A DNA stretch of 64,000 nucleotides from Nocardioides rotundus. Its GTDB lineage: Bacteria; Actinomycetota; Actinomycetes; Propionibacteriales; Nocardioidaceae. Every line of letters starts with the position of its first letter. The first letter of the stretch is position 1. Shown one piece after another: positions 55,442-62,170 of this stretch. Location of the stretch: contig NZ_CP082922.1 of the NCBI RefSeq assembly GCF_019931675.1, positions 558,001 to 622,000 of the forward strand, given 5' to 3'. Under the pieces are notes generated by a model. It saw nothing but the letters and a program-made list of their open reading frames with translations, searched no databases and was not told where the DNA came from. The position numbers and the translations under genes are program-made.

Positions 55442-56905
55442 TCAGGCCCCCGGCGCCCTGAACACCGCGACCGTGGTGCGCAGGAGGATCTTGATGTCGA
55501 GCCACAGCGACCAGTTCTCGATGTAGAAGTTGTCGAACCGGGCGCGCTGCAGGATCGAGGTGTCGCCCCGCAGCCCGTTGACCTGGGCCAGGCCGGTGAG
55601 ACCGCAGGGGACCCGGTGCCGGAAGGCGTAGCCCGGGTGCTCGCGGCTGAACTCGCGGACGAAGTGCGGTCGTTCGGGCCGGGGGCCCACCAGGCTCATG
55701 TCGCCGCGCAGGACGTTGAACAGCTGGGGCAGCTCGTCCAGGGACGAGGCCCGCAGGCGCCGTCCCACCGGCCCCAGCCGGTCGTCGTGCGCGATGTTCC
55801 AGTTCGTCTGCGACTCCGACTCGTCCACCGGCCGCAGCGAGCGGAACTTCATCAGCACGAACGCCCGGCCGTCGATGCCGACCCGCTCCTGGCGGAAGAT
55901 GATCCCCGGCCCGCCCTCGAGCCGGACCGCGATCGCGCACAGCGCCATCACGGGCGAGGCGACCAGCAGCGCGACCAGCGCCACGGAGACGTCCAGCACC
56001 CGCTTGAGCCGCCAGGCCGGGCTCAGGTTCGCCCAGCGGCGCAGCCGCAGCAGGGGCATGCCCCAGACCATGTCCATGTCGCCGGCGACGTGGTGCAGCT
56101 CGTAGAGCCGCGGCACCACGAAGACCTCGCAGCGGTGGCGGTGACAGGTGCGGATCAGCTCGACGAGACGGTGTTCGGGCAGCGCGCCGTAGGCCAGCAC
56201 CAGGACCCGGATCCGGCCCTCGGCCAACAGCTGCGGCAGGTCCTCCGGCTCGCCGCGGACCGGCAGGGTGCCCGAGTGGGAGCGGTGGTCCAAGAACCCT
56301 TCGGGGCGCAGGCCGTACTCCCGACGGGTGCGGAGCACGTCGGCGAGCTCGCGCCCGACCTGGCTGGTGCCGATGATGAGGGTCGGGTGGCTCACCCGGC
56401 CGGTCGTGCGCAGGTGACGCACCAACAGGTAACAGGCGGACCGGCCGGCGAAGATCAGCACGCCTGCCAGCAGGGCGGTCAGCGAGATCCGGGTCAGCAC
56501 CGGGCCGACCGGGCCCGAGGCCATCAGCTCGACCAGCGCCAACGGCGGCGCGGCTGCGACCAGGATGCGCCCGACCATCGGGGGTACGTCGTCCAGCAGG
56601 GCAAGCTGGAGCCGGGACCGGTAGAGGTCGCCGAGCGCGAAGAGCGCCAGGACCGAGATCGAGAACGCGAGGGCGGCGGCCAGCGGTGGACGCACCACCA
56701 GCGCGGCCGCGAGGCAGGCCGCCGCGTCGCTCACCACCAGCAGCGGCCGGACGCCGTGCTTGAGCAGCGGCGGCCAGATGCGGATCCGGCGCAGCCGGCC
56801 GCCGAGGCGGCCGGCGGGGCCGACGTCGGATCGTGCATGGCGGGGTGGGGAGCCTGTCCCACGCGCCACGTGCCCCGAGGCCACCCCCGTCAATGAATGT
56901 GCCAC
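55442..56905 (-). CDS. Polyprenyl glycosylphosphotransferase (exopolysaccharide initiation)
   Basis: A 487-residue enzyme: about four membrane helices, a CoA-binding-like Rossmann domain (about 165-290: PTLIIGTSQVGRELADVL), another helix, and the C-terminal bacterial sugar-transferase domain with KRVLDVSVALVALL, MKFRSLRP, LPQLFNVLRGDMSLVGPRPE and RHRVPCGLTGLAQVNG. It loads the first sugar-1-phosphate onto undecaprenyl phosphate and so initiates the polymer. GTG 56905. Confidence 0.9.
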   Translation of the reverse strand: MAHSLTGVASGHVARGTGSPPRHARSDVGPAGRLGGRLRRIRIWPPLLKHGVRPLLVVSDAAACLAAALVVRPPLAAALAFSISVLALFALGDLYRSRLQLALLDDVPPMVGRILVAAAPPLALVELMASGPVGPVLTRISLTALLAGVLIFAGRSACYLLVRHLRTTGRVSHPTLIIGTSQVGRELADVLRTRREYGLRPEGFLDHRSHSGTLPVRGEPEDLPQLLAEGRIRVLVLAYGALPEHRLVELIRTCHRHRCEVFVVPRLYELHHVAGDMDMVWGMPLLRLRRWANLSPAWRLKRVLDVSVALVALLVASPVMALCAIAVRLEGGPGIIFRQERVGIDGRAFVLMKFRSLRPVDESESQTNWNIAHDDRLGPVGRRLRASSLDELPQLFNVLRGDMSLVGPRPERPHFVREFSREHPGYAFRHRVPCGLTGLAQVNGLRGDTSILQRARFDNFYIENWSLWLDIKILLRTTVAVFRAPGA

Positions 56906-56980
56906 CAGAATGATCCCCCCGGAAACATGCTGTTGCTCGGAATCGGTCCGCGCCGCCCCCTGCGCCGCGGACGCCGTCGA

Positions 56981-58216
56981 CTACGTGGTCGCCATCAACA
57001 GATCCATCCGCTCCGCCAGCCGTCCGGCGATCGCGAGGGACGCGGTCGCCGCCGGTGACGGAGCGTTCAGAACATGCAGTGCCCGTCCGGACTCCTGCAG
57101 CAGGAAGTCGTCCACCAGCGCCCCCTCGGCCGACACCGCCTGGGCGCGGACGCCCGACGGCCCGAAGACCAGGTCCTCCGACGTCACCTCGGGCACGTAG
57201 CGCTGCAGCTCGCGGAGGAAGGCGGACGCGCTCACGTCGCGCCACACCTCCGTGGCCCCGGTGCGCCAGTAGCGCCGCGCGAGCCGGTGGAAGCCGGTGA
57301 AGCGGAGTGTCTCGGCCAGGTCCCGCCGGTCGAGGTCGGTGCGCCGGTAGCCCTCGCGGGCCGTTGCCAGCACCGCGTTCGGCCCCGCCCACACCGCGCC
57401 GTCGACGCGACGCGTGAAGTGCACGCCGAGGAACGGCAGGGACGGGTCCGGGACCGGGTAGATGAGCCCTCGGCACAGGTGCCGGGCGGCCGGCCGCAGG
57501 GTGTAGTAGTCACCCCGGAACGGCACGATCCGCACGTCGTCGGAGTCCGCGCGGTCGGCGCTGAGACGGGCCACCCGGTCCGAGTGCAGTCCGGCGCAGG
57601 CGATCACCTGGCGGGCGAGCAGGTCGCCGCCGCTGGTGTGCAGCCGGGTGCCGCCGGGCTCCTCGTCGATCCCGAGGACCTCGTGCCAGGTCCGGACCTC
57701 CACGCCCTCCTCGCGCAGCAGCTCCACCAGGCGCCGCACCACCGCGGCGTAGTCAATGATCCCGGTGCCGGGGACGTGCAGCGCCCGCACCCCGGCGGCA
57801 TGCGGCTCGATCTCCTCGATCTCGTCCGGGCCGACCATCCGCAGGCCCGGAACGCCGTTGGCGGTGCCGCGCTCGTGCAGGGTCTCCAGTCGCCCGAGCT
57901 CGGAGGCGTCGAGGGCCACGATCAGCTTGCCGCAGCGCTCGAAGCCGATGCCGTGCTCCTCGGCGAAGTCCTCCATCAGCCGCTTGCCCTCGACGCACAG
58001 CTGGGCCTTCAGCGACCCCGGCGCGTAGTAGACGCCGGCGTGCAGCACCCCGGAGTTGTGCGAGCTCTGGTGCCGGCCGGGCGCGGCCTCCTTGTCGAGT
58101 ACGGCGACCCGCGCTCCCGGGCGGCGCCGTACGAGCTCGCGTGCGGTCGCCAGACCGAGGATCCCCGCGCCCACGACGACCACGTCGTAGGCAGATGCGT
58201 TCTGCCCCACAACCAT
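56981..58216 (-). CDS. lhgO: L-2-hydroxyglutarate oxidase
   Basis: A 411-residue FAD enzyme with the GAGILG dinucleotide motif (16-21), SSHNSGVLHAGVYYAPGSLKA and VPFRGDYYTLRP signatures of LhgO/L-2-HG dehydrogenase. It oxidises L-2-hydroxyglutarate to 2-oxoglutarate, passing electrons to quinone or oxygen. ATG 58216. A palindrome 21-40 bases upstream of the ATG may control it. Not obviously part of the glycan locus. Confidence 0.87.
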   Translation of the reverse strand: MVVGQNASAYDVVVVGAGILGLATARELVRRRPGARVAVLDKEAAPGRHQSSHNSGVLHAGVYYAPGSLKAQLCVEGKRLMEDFAEEHGIGFERCGKLIVALDASELGRLETLHERGTANGVPGLRMVGPDEIEEIEPHAAGVRALHVPGTGIIDYAAVVRRLVELLREEGVEVRTWHEVLGIDEEPGGTRLHTSGGDLLARQVIACAGLHSDRVARLSADRADSDDVRIVPFRGDYYTLRPAARHLCRGLIYPVPDPSLPFLGVHFTRRVDGAVWAGPNAVLATAREGYRRTDLDRRDLAETLRFTGFHRLARRYWRTGATEVWRDVSASAFLRELQRYVPEVTSEDLVFGPSGVRAQAVSAEGALVDDFLLQESGRALHVLNAPSPAATASLAIAGRLAERMDLLMATT

Positions 58217-58236
58217 TCCCCATCCCCCAGATTCGG

Positions 58237-58256
58237 GCCACGTTCCTCAACGTGGC
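58237..58256 (-). promoter_or_regulatory. Palindrome upstream of lhgO
   Basis: GCCACGTT and AACGTGGC form perfect 8-base arms with a 4-base spacer, 21 bases before the lhgO start. Could be an operator or 5' leader hairpin. The remaining intergenic bases to 58463 show nothing else I can name. Confidence 0.5.
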
Positions 58257-58463
58257 TCCTCGAGGGCCGGTTCCCTCCCCAGTGACCCGGCCCGACGTCA
58301 GGGAGTCAAACAGGTCGACGGCCGGGGTGGAACCCGCGGAGGCGAGATTCATCACGATGACTCTGGACAGCGCTACTTTGCGCGCCATGCCGGCTGCGAC
58401 TTTCTGCCGGAGAGGTCTCCCAAGGAAGGGGAGGCGGTAGGGGTGGGGGCTGGGAGTCGTGGC

Positions 58464-59180
58464 TCAGAGGCTGCGCAGCACCGCGGTGACTACGCCCAGG
58501 ACGCTGGCGTTGGTGCCGTCGATCGGGTCGTAGGCGGCGTTGGCCGGCATCAGCCAGACCGTGCCGTCGCGACGACGCAGGGTCTTCACCGTTGCCTCCC
58601 CCTCGATGAGCGCGGCGACCACCTCGCCGTCGCGGGCCGTCTGCTGCTGTCGGATCACCACGTAGTCGCCGTCGCAGATCGCGGCCTCGATCATCGAGTC
58701 GCCGCTCACCTCCAACAGGAACAGCGTGCCGTCGCCCACGAGGGTGCGGGGCAGCGGGAAGACCTCGGAGACCTGCTCCTCGGCGAGGATCGGGCCGCCG
58801 GCCGCGATCCGCCCGACGACCGGGACCATGGTGGCCTCGGGCATCGCGTCGCCGATCCCGGTGACGTCCACCGACTCCTCCTCCGCACTGGAGATGGAGC
58901 GCCGGGCGGCCATCACCTCGGGCAGGAAGACCTCCAGGGCCCGGGGACGGTTCGGGTCGCGCTTGAGGAAGCCCTTCTCCTCCAGCGCCTTGAGCTGGTG
59001 CGCCACGCTGCTGGAGCTGGTCAGCCCGACCGCGGCGCCGATCTCGCGCATGCTGGGCGGGTAGCCCCGCTGCTCGATGGAGTCCTTGATCGTCGCCAGC
59101 ACCCGCTGCTGACGGGGGGTCAGGCCGGTGGCGTCGGCGGGGCCGTCGGGGAACTCGGAGACCTTGCGGGTGCGGGCCAT
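58464..59180 (-). CDS. lexA: SOS repressor LexA
   Basis: A 238-residue LexA. The DNA-binding winged helix is at the N-terminus ([20 protein letters not shown], about 43-62). The self-cleavage site is A127-G128 ([10 protein letters not shown]), with catalytic S162 ([10 protein letters not shown]) and K199 (EATVKTL). RecA-stimulated self-cleavage derepresses SOS genes. Upstream, a LexA box overlaps its own -35 region, giving autoregulation. ATG 59180. Confidence 0.96.
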   Translation of the reverse strand: MARTRKVSEFPDGPADATGLTPRQQRVLATIKDSIEQRGYPPSMREIGAAVGLTSSSSVAHQLKALEEKGFLKRDPNRPRALEVFLPEVMAARRSISSAEEESVDVTGIGDAMPEATMVPVVGRIAAGGPILAEEQVSEVFPLPRTLVGDGTLFLLEVSGDSMIEAAICDGDYVVIRQQQTARDGEVVAALIEGEATVKTLRRRDGTVWLMPANAAYDPIDGTNASVLGVVTAVLRSL

Positions 59181-59239
59181 GGCGGGACCTTCCGTGCTGA
59201 TGGGCCGGTGGCGCCGGACCGGGTCCGGCGAGTGGCCAC

Positions 59240-59280
59240 ACGGTACTGCCGGGCATCGCGTGAATCAAACATCTGTTCGA
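59240..59280 (-). promoter_or_regulatory. lexA promoter with SOS box
   Basis: On the minus strand a TTGATT -35, a 17-base spacer and TACCGT -10 (59240-59268) precede lexA. TCGAACAGATGTTTGA (59265-59280) fits the actinobacterial SOS box with one mismatch in the arms and overlaps the -35. The divergent SDR starts at 59306, so it could share the site. Confidence 0.75.
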
Positions 59281-59305
59281 AGGCGTGTCGTGTCATGCTC
59301 CGGCC

Positions 59306-60109
59306 ATGACCAGTGAACCGGTGAGGGACAACCCGGGCGTCGCCGTCGTGACCGGCGGGGCCCGCGGGATCGGCCGCGGCATCGCCGAGCGCCTGGTGGC
59401 GCAGGGGCGGTCGGTGGTGGTCACCGACGTCGACGCCGACGCGGTCGCCGCCACGGCGCGCGAGATCGGGGCGGCCGAGGGCATCGGCCAGGACGTGCGC
59501 GACCCGGTCTCGCACGCGGAGGTGGCGCGGACGGCGCTGCGGCACGGCCCGCTGACCGCGTGGTTCAACAACGCCGGCGTGGGGGACGACGGCCGACTGG
59601 CCGACCTGTCGGAGGAGTCCTGCCGCCGCCTGGTCGACATCAACCTGCAGGGTGTGGTGTGGGGCATGCGGGCAGCCCTGGAGGCGTTCGGCCCGCGCGG
59701 AGGCGACGTGGTCAACACCGCCTCGCTCTCGGCCCACGGCCCGGTGCCGGGCCTGAGCCTGTACGCCGCCACGAAGGCCGCGGTCGTCTCGCTGACCATG
59801 TCGGTGGCCGCCGAGGCCGACCCCGGGGTGCGGGTGCACGCGCTGTGCCCCGACGGGGTGGACACCGACCTGGTCAAGGCGATGGACGACCGGGGGATGG
59901 GCAAGCAGCTGGTGTTCTCCGGCGGACGGATCCTCACCGTCGATGAGGTCGCCGACGCCGCGGTCCGGATGCTCGGTTCGCAGCGCGTGGTGCGCACGCT
60001 GCCCGCGCGTCGGGGGGCGCTGATGCGGGCCTCGACGCTGGCGCCCTCGGTGGCCCGGCGCAGCATGGGGCTGTTCGCCGCGCAGGGGCGACGCGCCATC
60101 CGGCGCTGA
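59306..60109 (+). CDS. SDR-family oxidoreductase
   Basis: A 267-residue SDR: VTGGARGIGRG, FNNAGVGDDG, Ser in TASLSAHGP, and LYAATKAAV (Tyr-X3-Lys). The C-terminal 40 residues are basic and variable. It is divergent from lexA and lies between lexA and the ChiZ-like gene. Whether it is SOS-regulated depends on whether the LexA box at 59265-59280 acts in both directions; this is not known. Substrate unknown. Confidence 0.8.
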   Translation: MTSEPVRDNPGVAVVTGGARGIGRGIAERLVAQGRSVVVTDVDADAVAATAREIGAAEGIGQDVRDPVSHAEVARTALRHGPLTAWFNNAGVGDDGRLADLSEESCRRLVDINLQGVVWGMRAALEAFGPRGGDVVNTASLSAHGPVPGLSLYAATKAAVVSLTMSVAAEADPGVRVHALCPDGVDTDLVKAMDDRGMGKQLVFSGGRILTVDEVADAAVRMLGSQRVVRTLPARRGALMRASTLAPSVARRSMGLFAAQGRRAIRR

Positions 60110-60112
60110 CCC

Positions 60113-60172
60113 TTGACGCGTTCGAACACGTGCTCTACCGTCGTACACCTGTTCGATCGAACGTGTGATCGA
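60113..60172 (+). promoter_or_regulatory. SOS-controlled promoter with three tandem LexA-box-like sites
   Basis: TTGACG (60113-60118), a 17-base spacer and TACCGT (60136-60141) form a promoter with the same -10 as lexA. Three 16-base sites follow the TCGAAC-N4-GTTCGA pattern: 60122-60137 (10 of 12 positions), 60141-60156 (11 of 12) and 60157-60172 (11 of 12). They overlap the promoter of the LysM gene. Confidence 0.75.
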
Positions 60173-60286
60173 GACGCTGACGAGGAGCCCTTCCCGACTC
60201 GCTCGGAGAGGACTGTCGGTGGTCCCGACTAGACATGCGGTCGACACCCCGACACGAGGGTCCACCCACTTCCCCAGGAGGTCCCG

Positions 60287-60844
60287 ATGAGCACCATCGC
60301 CACCACCATCCGCGAGACCCGCAGCACCCGCGACACCCGCAGCACCCGCGAGACCACGCCGGCCACCGCGCCGCGTCGGCGTCGTGAGGTGCTCCGGCCC
60401 GCCGGCCGCGCCACGCAGCCCGGCACCCCGCTGGTGCGCACCGCACCGCGCGAGCGGCACCTGTGGCTGCTCGAGCCGCTGCCGACGCCCACCCGCACGG
60501 CCCCGGCGGCGCGCCCGGTCCGTCCGGAGCCGGCAGCCGTGCCCTCGGCCCCCGGCGCGGTCCGGCTCACCCGCCGCGGCCGGGCCGTGGCCGGGGTGGC
60601 GGCTGTGGCCGCCGCGGTGACGCTGGGTCTCGGCCTGACGACCGCGGTCGGGCCGGAGCCCGCGCCGACCGAGACCACCCGGATGCACGTGGTCCAGCCC
60701 GGCGAGACCCTGTGGGCCATCGCGCAGGGGACCAGCGTCGACGCACCCGTCGGTGAGGTCGTGGACCGGATCGAGGAGCTCAACGACCTCGACACCGCGC
60801 TGCTCGAGCCGGGCCAGCGGCTCCGGGTGCCGACCGCCTCCTGA
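60287..60844 (+). CDS. LysM-domain SOS-induced cell division suppressor (ChiZ/DivS-like)
   Basis: A 185-residue protein: a Thr/Arg-rich, positively charged N-terminus with a tandem TRSTRD/TRSTRE repeat, a Pro-rich segment, a single membrane helix (about 99-121) and a C-terminal LysM domain (about 133-182, MHVVQPGETLWAIAQ). Its place between lexA and nrdR, with SOS boxes in its promoter, matches mycobacterial ChiZ (Rv2719c) and corynebacterial DivS, which block division after DNA damage. ATG 60287 follows AGGAGG. Confidence 0.82.
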   Translation: MSTIATTIRETRSTRDTRSTRETTPATAPRRRREVLRPAGRATQPGTPLVRTAPRERHLWLLEPLPTPTRTAPAARPVRPEPAAVPSAPGAVRLTRRGRAVAGVAAVAAAVTLGLGLTTAVGPEPAPTETTRMHVVQPGETLWAIAQGTSVDAPVGEVVDRIEELNDLDTALLEPGQRLRVPTAS

Positions 60845-60909
60845 TCGGGAGCGGTCCCATGATCACCGTCAGCCGACCTCGACCCCCGGCTGGCGGGCAG
60901 GGGAAGACC

Positions 60910-60944
60910 GAGGGGCCGGCGCCCCCACGTGGCGCCGGCCCCTC
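60910..60944. terminator. 14-bp perfect bidirectional hairpin
   Basis: GAGGGGCCGGCGCC (60910-60923) pairs perfectly with 60931-60944 around a 7-base loop, between the ChiZ-like gene and the convergent membrane-protein gene. Likely serves both. Confidence 0.75.
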
Positions 60945-60963
60945 GTCACTGCCTCGGGGCGCC

Positions 60964-61302
60964 TCAGCGCGCTCGGCGCCGTCCGCCCTGGACCCGCGGA
61001 GGCGCGGCCGGGTCGGACACGCCCAGACCCAGGGTGCGACCCAGTCGGGCCAGCAGGATCAGGCCGACGAACAGGCAGGCCACCGCGCCGAGGCTGGCCA
61101 GCGCCAGCATCCACCAGGCCGAGGAGTTGCCGACCCGGGCGGAGTTGCCGAAGTCGATGGCCAACCAGACCAGATAGCCCCAGGCCACCACGGCCAGGGT
61201 CAGGCCCAGCGCCAGCCCGGCCACGGTCGGCCACGGGGTCGCCGGACGGGCGGGCCTCTCCGCCCGCCGTGCCCCCACATGTCTGCCTGCCCCCGCGCTC
61301 AC
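60964..61302 (-). CDS. Small membrane protein
   Basis: A 112-residue protein with two hydrophobic segments (about 25-45 and 62-88) and a basic C-terminal tail (QGGRRRAR). GTG 61302 is chosen because the longer open frame back to 61452 overlaps the nrdR regulatory region and lacks hydrophobic or conserved content. No strong ribosome site is visible, so a leaderless start is possible. Family not recognised. Confidence 0.55.
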   Translation of the reverse strand: MSAGAGRHVGARRAERPARPATPWPTVAGLALGLTLAVVAWGYLVWLAIDFGNSARVGNSSAWWMLALASLGAVACLFVGLILLARLGRTLGLGVSDPAAPPRVQGGRRRAR

Positions 61303-61448
61303 GACGCATATCTTGCCCGACCCCGGACGACACGCCGTGACTTCCCCCGAATTTCCCGCCCTGACCTGCGCGAACGCGGCGTCTGCGGGACCAACGCGAA
61401 TCAGCTCCGCGCGCGGCTTGCGCCGGTGCTCACGGGCACGTACGGTTA

Positions 61449-61495
61449 CCACTACATCTAGTAGTTACACCGTTGTGGTTTTCCACATGTAGTCC
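61449..61495 (+). promoter_or_regulatory. nrdR: Pair of NrdR-box-like sites
   Basis: CACTACATCTAGTAG (61450-61464) and TTCCACATGTAGTCC (61481-61495) share the core CAT-N-TAGT at 61455 and 61486, exactly 31 bp apart, about three helical turns, as expected for cooperative NrdR binding. They lie about 105-150 bases before nrdR and suggest autoregulation of nrdR-nrdJ. Confidence 0.65.
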
Positions 61496-61510
61496 ACCGG
61501 GCACAGTGGA

Positions 61511-61541
61511 AGGTCCACAAGTCATCCACAGGTGATCCACA
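61511..61541 (+). promoter_or_regulatory. Three phased DnaA-box-like sites
   Basis: TCCACA occurs at 61514, 61525 and 61536, spaced by 11 bp. The 9-mers TCATCCACA (61522) and TGATCCACA (61533) each differ by one base from the DnaA box TTATCCACA. A fourth TCCACA lies at 61482 inside the NrdR-like site. DnaA control of nrd operons is known in E. coli; here it is a suggestion. Confidence 0.45.
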
Positions 61542-61599
61542 CCCGGCGTCCCCTCAGCGGGGCCGTCTCGACCTGCCCGAGGGGAAGGAGGACCCGACC

Positions 61600-62073
61600 G
61601 TGCACTGCCCCTACTGCCGCAACTGCGACACCCGGGTCCTCGACTCGCGGGTGGCCGAGGACGGCGGCTCGATCCGGCGCCGCCGTACCTGCAACGACTG
61701 CGGGAAGCGGTTCACCACCGTGGAGCAGATGCAGCTCACCGTGCTCAAGCGCAGCGGCGCCACCGAGCCCTTCACCCGGGACAAGGCGGTCAGCGGCGTC
61801 CGGAAGGCCTGCAAGGGCCGCCCGGTCTCCGAGGACGACCTGGCCCGGCTGGGGCAGACGGTGGAGGGGCACCTGCGCGCCGAGGGGTGGGCGGAGGTGC
61901 CGGCCCACGAGGTGGGGCTGGCGATCCTCGGCCCGCTGCGGGAGCTGGACGAGGTGGCCTACCTGCGGTTCGCGAGCGTCTACCGGGCGTTCGAGTCCGC
62001 CGCGGACTTCGAGTCCGAGATCGCCATGCTCCGCATGGAGCGTGAGCAGCAGCAGTCGGCCGCGACCGGCTGA
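61600..62073 (+). CDS. nrdR: Transcriptional repressor NrdR
   Basis: A 157-residue NrdR: N-terminal zinc ribbon with C3, C6, C31 and C34, then the ATP-cone domain (about 47-137, [19 protein letters not shown]). With dATP it represses ribonucleotide reductase genes. GTG 61600 follows GGGGAAGGAGG. It lies upstream of nrdJ, its expected target, behind a pair of NrdR-box-like sites. Confidence 0.96.
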   Translation: MHCPYCRNCDTRVLDSRVAEDGGSIRRRRTCNDCGKRFTTVEQMQLTVLKRSGATEPFTRDKAVSGVRKACKGRPVSEDDLARLGQTVEGHLRAEGWAEVPAHEVGLAILGPLRELDEVAYLRFASVYRAFESAADFESEIAMLRMEREQQQSAATG

Positions 62074-62082
62074 CCACAGACT

Positions 62083-62118
62083 GCCCGGCACGCGTGTGGG
62101 GAAGCGCGCGTGCCGGGC
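62083..62118 (+). terminator. Hairpin between nrdR and nrdJ
   Basis: GCCCGGCACGCG (62083-62094) pairs perfectly with 62107-62118 over a 12-base loop, ten bases after the nrdR stop. It could terminate or attenuate transcription before nrdJ. The 97-bp gap is too short for a cobalamin riboswitch. Confidence 0.6.
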
Positions 62119-62170
62119 GACCAACCGACGTAGCAGCACAAGAACCAGAAGATCCGATGAGGAGACATCC

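Noticed and set aside
62074..62170. Cobalamin riboswitch upstream of the B12-dependent reductase
   Set aside because: The gap is only 97 bp and shows a simple hairpin; no B12-box-like sequence seen.
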